Below, piece after piece: positions 1 through 7,803 of a DNA stretch of 64,000 nt. Within the stretch, counting starts at the first letter, position 1. Each line of letters opens with the position of its first letter. Origin of the DNA: Alphaproteobacteria bacterium (GTDB lineage Bacteria; Myxococcota_A; UBA796; GCA-2862545); NCBI GenBank assembly GCA_020632915.1, contig JACKEP010000015.1, positions 1-64,000 on the forward strand. Reading direction: 5' to 3'. The position numbers and the translations under genes are program-made. The notes under the pieces were generated by a model. That model did not search any database. It saw only the letters and a program-made list of their open reading frames with translations, and was not told the origin of the DNA.

Positions 1-57
1 GAGGTCGCGGACCGACAGCGTCAGCGTGCGGTGGGCATCGTCGAAGCGCAGCGTCAC
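1..57 (-). CDS. Possible 5' end of a gene running off the window (partial)
   Basis: Reading the minus strand from a GTG at 57 gives an open frame to the window edge, starting MTLRFDDAHRTLTLSVRDL. The alternating polar/hydrophobic pattern looks like real protein sequence, and the frame is closed by a stop 21 bases upstream. It would lie 71 bases downstream of the FG-GAP lipoprotein in the same direction. No clear Shine-Dalgarno is visible, so both start and existence are uncertain, and 19 residues are too few to name a family. Confidence 0.35.
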   Translation of the reverse strand, partial: MTLRFDDAHRTLTLSVRDL

Positions 58-128
58 GGACGGCTGGTAGCGCGGTCACGTCGCGCGAGCCGGTCCGTCG
101 GTCGCCGTCGTGCGTGCCGTCGACGCGC

Positions 129-2249
129 TCAGTGCGCGTCGTCGAACCACAGGCGCGGGCGCACCCGCAGGTCGACGCCGTCGACCGTGATCCGCACCGT
201 GGCCGTGCCCGCGGTGGTCGGCGCCTGCAGCGTGCGGTGCCAGGTGCCCTGCGCGTCGACCGTGGCGGGGCCGAGCCAGGTGCCCGCGCCGGTGGCGAGG
301 GTGACCTCGACGGTGGCGCCGGTGTCGATCGCGCCGTCGAGCGCCCGCGGCATCACCGTGACGTCGACCGTGGCGCGGCCGTCGGCCGGCACGCGGCGCG
401 TGGACGGCGTGACCTCGAAGCTCGGCGGCTCGACCAGCTCGTGCAGGGCGCCGGCGGTCAGGCCGTGGACCTCCTGCACCACGCCGGTGGGCCAGGTGAT
501 CCGCAGGGTGTCGAGGACGGGGTCGTCCCCGAGCCCGAGCCCCAGCACCGGGGCGTTCCAGATGGTCGGCGACCAGGTCTCGCCGACGAGGTGGACACTG
601 CCGGGGACGTCGGGATCGATCACCTCGACCCAGGCGCCGAGCGCGAGTGCGTTGCTGGACGTGCCGCGCAGGCGCAGGGTGAGCCCCTGGCCGCGTCCGG
701 CGACGTCGTTGCGGTACACACGCGGCTGGGCGCCGTTGCCCCCTACGACCAGGTCGAGGTCGCCGTCGCCGTCTGGATCTCCGGCTGCGAGCGACCGCCA
801 ACTCCCCGGCAGGTCCAAGCCTGTCTGGCTCCCCAGGTCGACGAAGCCCCCCGCGCCGTCGTTCCACAGCAAGCGCACCACCTGGGGCCCGATGCGCTCG
901 TCGAAGAAGGTGCCCGTGTCGTCGCCGTGGGCCACGATCAGGTCGGCCCGGCCGTCGTTGTCGACGTCGAGCGGCAGCGTGCCCCACGCGAACATCGGGT
1001 CGCCGGCCGTGGGCCAGCGCGTGGCCGGACGCCACGACTGCTCGGTCATCGTGGCGCGGCCCCACCCCCCGAAGATCGGGTAGAGGTCGGAGTCCGCGGC
1101 GCCCACGAAGTCGAGCTCGCCGTCGTTGTCGAGGTCGACGAGGGCGGCCGCCATCGGGGACAGGTCGGTGAACGGCCCGCCGGCCACGGTGGTGAGCTGG
1201 CGGAACAGGGCCGTCGGCGGCGTGGGGTCGAAGGCCGTCCACCGGGGGTAGCCGTCGGCGTCGTGGGCGCTGACGCCGAAGAAGCCGGTCTGGGGCGCGG
1301 CCGCCGAGCACGACGTGCCGATGTTGGCGAGGACGACGTCACCACCGGGCGTGGGAGCGGCCAGCACCGCCCACGGCGAGCCGATGGCGACGTCGTCCAC
1401 GAGATCGGAGCGGTCGACCCACGCGCCCTGGCCCGTGCCGAGCAGCAGGCGGAGCGTGCGGGACATGGCGGTGCAGCTGCGGTCGCCCAGCACGAGGTCG
1501 AGCCAGCCGTCCTGGTCGGCGTCGACCGGGGCGACGGCGCCGAACGTGCCGAAGCGGTCGCCGTCCTGACGCAGCACCGGCAGGGGCGCGTTCGACGGAA
1601 AGCCGGTGGGCGCGCCGAGCGACAGCCCGCGGTCGGCGATGCCGAGGACCAGATCGGGCAGGGCGTCGCGGTCGAGGTCGGTGGCGAGGATCACGAGATC
1701 CTGGACCGACTCGAGCATCGGGCTGGCGACGGCGTCGTAGACCAGGGTGCCGGTGGCTGTGTCCCAGTCGAAGACGCGCGCCTGGGTGACCGGGCCCTCG
1801 ACCGGCGCGACGCGCTGGGTGGTGACGACCACCTCGGTGTCGCCGTCGGCGTCGACGTCGGCGAAGTAGCCCCCGGTGGGGGAGGGCTCGACGCGCGTGG
1901 CGACGTCGCCGGGCACGACGAACAGGGGATGGGCGGCGAGCGGCCCGCTGATGTCGACGAAGCCGCCCGACAGGACCGGCGGCACGCCCGGCACGCGCAC
2001 GGGGACGAGGTCATCGGTGTCGGCCGCGTCGGTGTCGGCCGCGTCGGTGTCGGGGGAAGGCTCGGCGGGGACGTCGTCGGGCAGGGGGGACTGGTCCGGC
2101 GACGTCCCCGGAGCCGGAACGTCGGAAGGGTCGACAGCCTCGTCCGGCACGCGCGGCGTGTCGGTCGGGTCCTGGAATGCCGGATCGTCCTGGGGTGCGC
2201 ATGCACTGGTACCCAGGACGAGGGCAAGGGTGGAGAGGGGCCGTCGCAT
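129..2249 (-). CDS. FG-GAP/VCBS-repeat lipoprotein with ASPIC/UnbV-like C-terminus
   Basis: A predicted surface lipoprotein of 706 residues with no assigned reaction. The ATG at 2249 is chosen because it opens directly into a signal peptide (MRRPLSTLALVLG) with Cys at residue 17 as probable lipidation site. A Pro/Asp/Thr-rich linker with DTDAADTDAADTDD follows. The body holds at least six Asp-rich FG-GAP/VCBS motifs of the type DxDxDGxxD (for example DADQDGWLDLVLGD, DLDNDGELDFVGA, DVDNDGRADLIVA, DPDGDGDLDLVVGGN). These usually bind calcium and build a beta-propeller. Near the C-terminus, ITWPTGVVQEV matches the ASPIC/UnbV domain often found after such propellers (CRTAC1-like), and a beta-rich tail follows. 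It is divergent from the photolyase across a 157-base gap. Family assignment is strong, function unknown. Confidence 0.85.
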   Translation of the reverse strand: MRRPLSTLALVLGTSACAPQDDPAFQDPTDTPRVPDEAVDPSDVPAPGTSPDQSPLPDDVPAEPSPDTDAADTDAADTDDLVPVRVPGVPPVLSGGFVDISGPLAAHPLFVVPGDVATRVEPSPTGGYFADVDADGDTEVVVTTQRVAPVEGPVTQARVFDWDTATGTLVYDAVASPMLESVQDLVILATDLDRDALPDLVLGIADRGLSLGAPTGFPSNAPLPVLRQDGDRFGTFGAVAPVDADQDGWLDLVLGDRSCTAMSRTLRLLLGTGQGAWVDRSDLVDDVAIGSPWAVLAAPTPGGDVVLANIGTSCSAAAPQTGFFGVSAHDADGYPRWTAFDPTPPTALFRQLTTVAGGPFTDLSPMAAALVDLDNDGELDFVGAADSDLYPIFGGWGRATMTEQSWRPATRWPTAGDPMFAWGTLPLDVDNDGRADLIVAHGDDTGTFFDERIGPQVVRLLWNDGAGGFVDLGSQTGLDLPGSWRSLAAGDPDGDGDLDLVVGGNGAQPRVYRNDVAGRGQGLTLRLRGTSSNALALGAWVEVIDPDVPGSVHLVGETWSPTIWNAPVLGLGLGDDPVLDTLRITWPTGVVQEVHGLTAGALHELVEPPSFEVTPSTRRVPADGRATVDVTVMPRALDGAIDTGATVEVTLATGAGTWLGPATVDAQGTWHRTLQAPTTAGTATVRITVDGVDLRVRPRLWFDDAH

Positions 2250-2406
2250 GGTCGGGGGATACCGCAGGAACCCACCGACCCACAACGAAGGATGATCATC
2301 GTGCGTCGGAAGTTTTTCGTCGTACCGAGTTCGGCCGGTTCACACGGAATGTCCCGCCGTCGTGCTGCGATCGGGCGCCGTCGGTAGGCTCGCAGCGGAG
2401 GTGAGG

Positions 2407-3885
2407 ATGGTGCACGAGGACCGCGCGCGGCGCCTGGGCTCCGGCGCACCGCGGCCGATCCGCGGCGACCGTGCCTACGTGCTCTACTGGATGATCGCGC
2501 AGCGGCGCACGCGGTGGAACCCCGCGCTCGACGTGGCGCGCGCCCACGCCGCCGCCCTCGGGGTGCCGTTGCTCGTGTTCGAGCCGCTCCGCGCCGGCTA
2601 CCGGTGGGCGAGCGTGCGCCACCACCGCTTCGTGGTGCAGGGAATGCGCGACAACGCTGCGGCGTGTCGGGCCGCCGGCGTCACCTACCTGCCCTACGTC
2701 GAGCCGGAGGACGGTGCGGGCGCGGGCCTGCTGGAGGCGCTGGCGGCGCAGGCCTGCCTCGTGGTCACCGACGACTGGCCTGCGTTCTTCCTGCCCCGCA
2801 TGGTCGCGGCCGCTGCCGACGCCCTCGACGTGCCCATGATCGCGGTCGACGGGTGCGGGGTGCTGCCGCTGTCGGCCCACGGCCGGTCGTTCCCGGTCGC
2901 CCACGCGTTCCGACGCCACGCGCACAAGATCCTGCTCGACCACCTCCCGCACCGTCCCGCGGTCGACGCGCTGGACGGCTACGACCTCGGCGCCGCCGCG
3001 ATCCCTCCGTCGGTCTCACGACGCTGGCCGGCAGCCGACCTCGACGCCCTCCTGGCCGGGGGCCTCGACCGCCTGCCGATCGACCAGCGCGTGGGGGCCG
3101 TGCCGTACGACGGCGGTCCGAAGGCTGCAGCGGCCGAGCTCGCCGCCTTCCTCGACCGTCGGATCGCCCGCTACACCGAGCGGTCCCACCCCGACGAGGA
3201 CGCGGCGAGCGGCCTGTCGCCCTGGCTTCACTTCGGCCACGTCTCCGCCGCCGAGGTGGCGCACGCCGTGCTCGAGCGCGACGGCTGGACGCCCGACGCC
3301 GTCGACACCCGCTGCGTGGGCAACCGCGCAGGCTGGTGGGGGGCCTCGGAGGCCGCGGAGTCCTTCCTCGACGAGCTGATCACCTGGCGCGAGCTCGGCT
3401 ACGGCTACTGCCTGCACGAGCCCGACGGCTACGACCGCTACGAGGCCCTGCCCGACTGGGCGCTGCAGACGCTGGCCGACCACGCGGGCGACCCGCGCCC
3501 CCACCGCTACGACCTGGAGACGCTCGCTGCGGCGAAGACGTCCGACCCGCTGTGGAACGCCGCCCAGCGCCAGCTCGTCGCCGAGGGGCGCATCCACAAC
3601 TACCTGCGCATGCTCTGGGGCAAGAACGTGCTCGCGTGGACGTCGACCCCCGAGGTGGCCTTCCACACGCTCATCGAGCTCAACAACCGCTACGCCGTCG
3701 ACGGCCGCGATCCCAACTCGTACAGCGGCATCGCCTGGACGTTCGGGCGCTTCGACCGCGCGTGGGGACCGGAGCGCCCGATCTACGGCAAGGTCCGGTA
3801 CATGACGAGCGACAACACCCGGCGCAAGCTGCACCTGTCGGACTGGCTCGACCGCTGGGGCGACCAGGTGACCGCCCCCTGGTAG
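2407..3885 (+). CDS. Deoxyribodipyrimidine photolyase, class II-like
   Basis: Predicted flavoprotein of 492 residues that repairs UV-induced pyrimidine dimers with blue light (family knowledge). The N-terminal alpha/beta domain opens YVLYWMIAQRRTRWNPAL, resembling the class II start (VLYWM..DQR...N.AL). The C-terminal FAD domain carries LHFGHVSAAEVA, FLDELITWRELGYGYC, MLWGKNVLAWT and FGRFDRAWGPERPIYGKVRYM, close to class II patterns. Length fits class II (about 450-490). The ATG at 2407 is preceded by GGAGG with 5-base spacing, so it is preferred to the upstream ATG at 2362. The stop codon lies inside a 21-base tandem duplication. A cryptochrome-like signalling role cannot be excluded, but class II members are mostly repair enzymes. 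Confidence 0.85.
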   Translation: MVHEDRARRLGSGAPRPIRGDRAYVLYWMIAQRRTRWNPALDVARAHAAALGVPLLVFEPLRAGYRWASVRHHRFVVQGMRDNAAACRAAGVTYLPYVEPEDGAGAGLLEALAAQACLVVTDDWPAFFLPRMVAAAADALDVPMIAVDGCGVLPLSAHGRSFPVAHAFRRHAHKILLDHLPHRPAVDALDGYDLGAAAIPPSVSRRWPAADLDALLAGGLDRLPIDQRVGAVPYDGGPKAAAAELAAFLDRRIARYTERSHPDEDAASGLSPWLHFGHVSAAEVAHAVLERDGWTPDAVDTRCVGNRAGWWGASEAAESFLDELITWRELGYGYCLHEPDGYDRYEALPDWALQTLADHAGDPRPHRYDLETLAAAKTSDPLWNAAQRQLVAEGRIHNYLRMLWGKNVLAWTSTPEVAFHTLIELNNRYAVDGRDPNSYSGIAWTFGRFDRAWGPERPIYGKVRYMTSDNTRRKLHLSDWLDRWGDQVTAPW

Positions 3886-3908
3886 CGGGTGACCGCCCCC
3901 TGGTAGCG
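3867..3908 (+). repeat. 21-base perfect tandem duplication spanning the photolyase stop codon
   Basis: Two identical 21-base units lie head to tail at 3867-3887 and 3888-3908. The first copy contains the last six codons of the photolyase including its TAG stop, and the second lies just outside the gene. The duplication therefore does not alter the protein. It looks like a recent slippage or replication error. Confidence 0.9.
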
Positions 3909-4034
3909 CCGCGGGCGTGCGCCCCAGGCGCGTCGCGCACGCTGCGGACGGCCTGTCCACGTTCCGTCCCGTCTGGGGCCCGGGGTGCAACGACCGGCTA
4001 CTCCGCGGCGTCGTACGTCCACGGAGACGTCTGC

Positions 4035-6881
4035 ATGCCCGTTCGCGCCACGCGCTGCCTCGCCCTGTTCGTGCCCCTCGGGCTCGCCGCCTGCGCCCAC
4101 CCCGGGGTCACGGTCGACGCGCCCGGAGAGGGCGTCGTCACGCTCCCGAGCGATCCCGCGGCCCCGCTGCCGGTCGACCCGCGCGTCCACGAGGGCACCC
4201 TGCCCAATGGCCTGCGCTGGTACGTCGAGCCCAACGCCCGGCCCGAGGGGCGCGCCGAGCTGCGCCTCGCGGTCAAGGCCGGCTCCATCCTCGAAGACGA
4301 CGACCAGCGCGGGCTGGCCCACTTCGTCGAGCACATGGCGTTCAACGGCACCGAGCACTTCCCCGGCAACGACATCATCGCCTACCTCGAAGGGCTCGGG
4401 ATGCGCTTCGGGGCCCACCTCAACGCCTACACGACCTTCGACGAGACGGTCTACGTGCTCCAGCTGCCCACCGACGACCCGGCCACGCTCGCGTCCGGGT
4501 TCATGATGCTGCGCGACTGGGCCACGGGCGTGACCTTCGACCCCGAAGAGTGCGAGAAGGAGCGGGGCGTCGTGCTCGAGGAGTGGCGCCTCGGCCAGGG
4601 CCTGCAGCAGCGCATCCAGGACGCCACGCTGCCGCTGTTGTTCCACGGCAGCCGCTACCTCGACCGCCTGCCGATCGGCAACGAGGCCACGCTGCTCGAC
4701 TTCACCTGCGACCGGGCCCAGCGCTTCTACGACACGTGGTACCGCCCCGACCTGATGGCGGTGATGGCGGTCGGGGACTTCGACCCGAAGCAGGTCGAGC
4801 GCGACATCCGCACCTGGTTCGGCCCGCTGCGCAACCCCGAGCCCGAGCGCGAGCGCACCTGGTACACGGTGCCCGACCAGGACGGTCCGCTCGTCGGCAT
4901 CCTGTCCGATCCGGAGCTGCCCCAGGGCGCGGTCCAGATCGCCGACAAGGTGGTCGAGGTCGAGGGCCAGGACCACCAGGCCTACCGCGACTTCCTCACC
5001 GGTCAGCTGCTCTTCCTGATGCTCAACGAGCGCCTCGCCGTGGCCAGCCAGGCCCTCGACGCCCCGTTCCTCGGGGCGGCGTCGAGCGAGTCGCCGCTGG
5101 GCCACCTTCGCAGCCTCCAGACGCTGATGCTGGTGCAGAAGGAGGGACGGGAGCTCGACACCCTGCAGGCGGGCCTCGCCGAGCTCGAGCGCATCAAGCG
5201 CTTCGGCTTCAACCCCGGCGAGCTCGACCGTGCCCGCGACGAGCTCGCCCGCAACATGCAGACCTACTACGACGAGCGGTCCAAGACCGACAGCAGCACC
5301 CACATCGAGGAGCTGCTGCGGGTCTACCTCACCGACGAGCCCATGCCGGGCATCCCGTACGAGTGGGCGATGAGCCAGGTCTACCTGCCGGCGATCACGC
5401 TCGACGAGGTCAACGCCCTGGCCCGTGCCGAGGGCTTCTTCCCCGGCACGAGCCGGGTGATCGAGATGCTCGTGCCGCAGGCAGGCGCCACGGTGGCCCC
5501 CACCGAGGCCCAGGTGCTCGACGTGATGGCCCGGGTGCCCACGCTGGACCTGGAGCCGCTCGTCGAGGAGGTCGACGACCGCCCGCTGCTCGCCGAGCTC
5601 CCCACACCGGGCACCGCCACGAAGGTCGGCGCCGACCCCGACCTGGGCACGTCCACGTGGCGGCTGTCCAACGGCGTCACCGTCGTGCTCAAGCCCACCA
5701 CGTTCCAGGAGGACGAGGTCCTGTTCCAGGGCTTCTCGCCCGGCGGCACCTCCGTGGTGTCCGACGACGCCTTCGTGCCCGCGATCACCGCCACGTCGCT
5801 GATGATGCGGTCTGGCCTGGGCGACATGGACGTGGTCACGCTGGCGCGCAAGCTCGCCGGCAAGGAGGCGCGGGTCACGCCGTCGCTCGGCCGCACGCGC
5901 GAGTTCTTCAGCGGGGGCGCCTCCACCCACGATCTGGAGACGATGTTCCAGCTGCTCTACCTGTCGGTCACGGCGCCGCGGTTCAGCGAGGACGCGTTCG
6001 CGCTCGAGGTGCAGGGCCGGCGCGAGGCCTTGCGCAACCGCGACGCCAGCCCCGACGCCGTCTTCGAGGACGCGTTCACCCGGCTCGTGTGGGGCGACGA
6101 CCCCCGCCAGACCAACTGGACCCTCGACGAGCTCGACCAGATGGACCTCGCCACCAGCGCCGCCGTCTTCCGCGACCGCTTCGGTGACGTCGGCGACTTC
6201 ACGTTCGTGTTCGTCGGCAACCTCGACGAGGCCACGTTCGTGCCGCTGCTGGAGCGCTACGTCGCCAGCCTGCCGGCCACCGGTCGCCAGGACGGCTGGA
6301 AGGACGACGGCAGCCGCCGCGTGCCCGGCGTGCACACCGTCGAGTTCCCGCGCGGCGACACCCCGCGGGGCCACGTCCGCATCCTGTTCCACGGCCCGTT
6401 CGAGGACGGCTGGAAGGCCCGCGACGAGCTCGAGGCCGTGGGCGCGGTGCTGGAGACGTCGCTGCTCCAGACGCTGCGCGAGGACCTCGGCGGCACCTAC
6501 GGCGTGTCGGTCAACGAGGGGGCGTCGCGCGAGCCCGTCACCACCTACGCCCTGTCCATCGACTTCGAGTGCGATCCGAGCCGGCTCGACGAGCTACTGG
6601 CGGCCACGTGGGACCAGATCGACGCCGTCCGGGAAGACCCCGTGCGGCCCACGGCCATCGAGACGCTGCAGGAGAAGGACCGCCGCAGCCACGAGACGGC
6701 GCTGAGCAGCAACGGCTACTGGGTGGACGCCCTGGCGGCGGCGCTGTCGCGGGGCGACGACCCGCGCACCCTGCTCGACTTCGCGTCCCGCAACGCGGCG
6801 CTCACCGCCAGCGGCGTGTCGGCCCGCGCGCGGGAGGTCCTCGACGCCACCAGCTACATCCAGGCCGTGCAGCGCCCGTAG
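4035..6881 (+). CDS. M16 family zinc metalloprotease lipoprotein (PqqL/pitrilysin-like, two-domain)
   Basis: Predicted periplasmic or outer-membrane peptidase of 948 residues. The ATG at 4035 opens a lipoprotein signal (LGLAAC, Cys20) and is preceded by GGAG; the longer upstream open frame is only read-through of photolyase DNA. The inverted zinc motif HFVEH is at residues 96-100 (HXXEH, His and His binding zinc, Glu catalytic), and the expected downstream Glu lies in the helix ECEKERGVVLEEW. A second M16 half without HXXEH follows from about residue 530, as in the full-length two-domain members. The size matches E. coli PqqL-type proteins (about 930). It probably degrades peptides in the envelope; the substrate is unknown. 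It sits alone between the photolyase and a convergent gene. Confidence 0.9.
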   Translation: MPVRATRCLALFVPLGLAACAHPGVTVDAPGEGVVTLPSDPAAPLPVDPRVHEGTLPNGLRWYVEPNARPEGRAELRLAVKAGSILEDDDQRGLAHFVEHMAFNGTEHFPGNDIIAYLEGLGMRFGAHLNAYTTFDETVYVLQLPTDDPATLASGFMMLRDWATGVTFDPEECEKERGVVLEEWRLGQGLQQRIQDATLPLLFHGSRYLDRLPIGNEATLLDFTCDRAQRFYDTWYRPDLMAVMAVGDFDPKQVERDIRTWFGPLRNPEPERERTWYTVPDQDGPLVGILSDPELPQGAVQIADKVVEVEGQDHQAYRDFLTGQLLFLMLNERLAVASQALDAPFLGAASSESPLGHLRSLQTLMLVQKEGRELDTLQAGLAELERIKRFGFNPGELDRARDELARNMQTYYDERSKTDSSTHIEELLRVYLTDEPMPGIPYEWAMSQVYLPAITLDEVNALARAEGFFPGTSRVIEMLVPQAGATVAPTEAQVLDVMARVPTLDLEPLVEEVDDRPLLAELPTPGTATKVGADPDLGTSTWRLSNGVTVVLKPTTFQEDEVLFQGFSPGGTSVVSDDAFVPAITATSLMMRSGLGDMDVVTLARKLAGKEARVTPSLGRTREFFSGGASTHDLETMFQLLYLSVTAPRFSEDAFALEVQGRREALRNRDASPDAVFEDAFTRLVWGDDPRQTNWTLDELDQMDLATSAAVFRDRFGDVGDFTFVFVGNLDEATFVPLLERYVASLPATGRQDGWKDDGSRRVPGVHTVEFPRGDTPRGHVRILFHGPFEDGWKARDELEAVGAVLETSLLQTLREDLGGTYGVSVNEGASREPVTTYALSIDFECDPSRLDELLAATWDQIDAVREDPVRPTAIETLQEKDRRSHETALSSNGYWVDALAAALSRGDDPRTLLDFASRNAALTASGVSARAREVLDATSYIQAVQRP

Positions 6882-6893
6882 GCGTCGCGGGGC

Positions 6894-7622
6894 TCAGGCC
6901 TGGGCGGCAGACTCGACGGCGGTGGTGGCCTGGTAGTGCGCGGCCACCACGTCGCCGACGTGGCGGTAGGCCGCGACCAGCAGGTCGGCCCCCTCCTCGG
7001 CGTCGAGGGGCTCGGGGTCGAAGACCTCGACCGTGACGAGGTTGGGCTGCATGCCCATGCGCTGGTAGGCCTCGAGGGCGCCGTGGCCCGCGACCAGGAA
7101 CGTGACGTCACCGGAGGCCGACCCCACGATCACCACCGGCGGGCGCTCGCCCTGGCGGATGCGCAGCGCCAGCGCGTTGATGTCGCGGCGGTCGAGCAGG
7201 TCGCGCGGCATGCACCCCACGAGCAGCGTGTCGTGCAGCTCCAGGCGGTGCAGGCCCGTCCAGTCGATGACGGTGCCCGAGGACGTGGGGCGCTCGCGCT
7301 CGCCCTGCACGTCGGGGCGCAGGTCGGGCGAGGGCTGGTGGACGAGGCGGTAGGTGCCCGCGCCGAGGAGCTCCACGACGTCGCGCAGCGCGTCGACCAG
7401 CGGCGTGTCGTCCTGCAGGTCGGGCAGCGCCAGCTGGGCCTCGAGCGGCGACAGGTCGTGCGCGCGCACCAGGTAGCACCAGCTCGGATCGGTGGGGTCG
7501 TGCCACGCCATCGCCACGGGCAGCCCGTCGAGCAACAGCGCGGTGTCGCGCTCACCGGCGCGCAGGCGGAGACGGCCGGGAGCGCCGCGCGCGGTGAGGA
7601 TCTGGGTGCGCTCGGCGTCCAC
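6894..7622 (-). CDS. Protein with ParB/sulfiredoxin-like domain, function unknown
   Basis: A cytoplasmic protein of 242 residues. The start is set at the GTG at 7622 because GGAG lies 5 bases upstream; the longer open frame to 7781 encodes unconvincing sequence. The C-terminal half reads IDWTGLHRLELHDTLLVG... ALALRIRQGERPPVVIVG... FLVAGHGALEAYQRMGM...VTVEVF. This resembles the ParB N-terminal fold (interval - GQ..P..V - aGerR..A...lG - V.V), with AGHGALEA in the place of the GERRxxA box. The Arg pair that contacts CTP/DNA in ParB is not visible, so a nuclease, CTPase or degenerate role is undecided. It is convergent with the M16 protease, only 12 bases apart. Confidence 0.5.
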   Translation of the reverse strand: MDAERTQILTARGAPGRLRLRAGERDTALLLDGLPVAMAWHDPTDPSWCYLVRAHDLSPLEAQLALPDLQDDTPLVDALRDVVELLGAGTYRLVHQPSPDLRPDVQGERERPTSSGTVIDWTGLHRLELHDTLLVGCMPRDLLDRRDINALALRIRQGERPPVVIVGSASGDVTFLVAGHGALEAYQRMGMQPNLVTVEVFDPEPLDAEEGADLLVAAYRHVGDVVAAHYQATTAVESAAQA

Positions 7623-7803
7623 GAGAGCTCCGATGACCTGTCGAGGTGGGAGGGGACGGGTCGCAAGCAAGGTAGCCCCGCCGCTTCGTGCCGTGCAGGG
7701 GGTCTGTGGTGCGTATCGCTCGATCGGGGGGCGGGTACCTGCGGGTGTGGGCAGACGGGGCGCACAATCCGCCAGCGTCACCCATTCGTTTCAGCGTGGG
7801 TTT

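Noticed and set aside
3783..6392. An 869-residue minus-strand open frame over the M16 gene
   Set aside because: The plus frame has the signal peptide and HXXEH zinc site; the antisense frame is low complexity.
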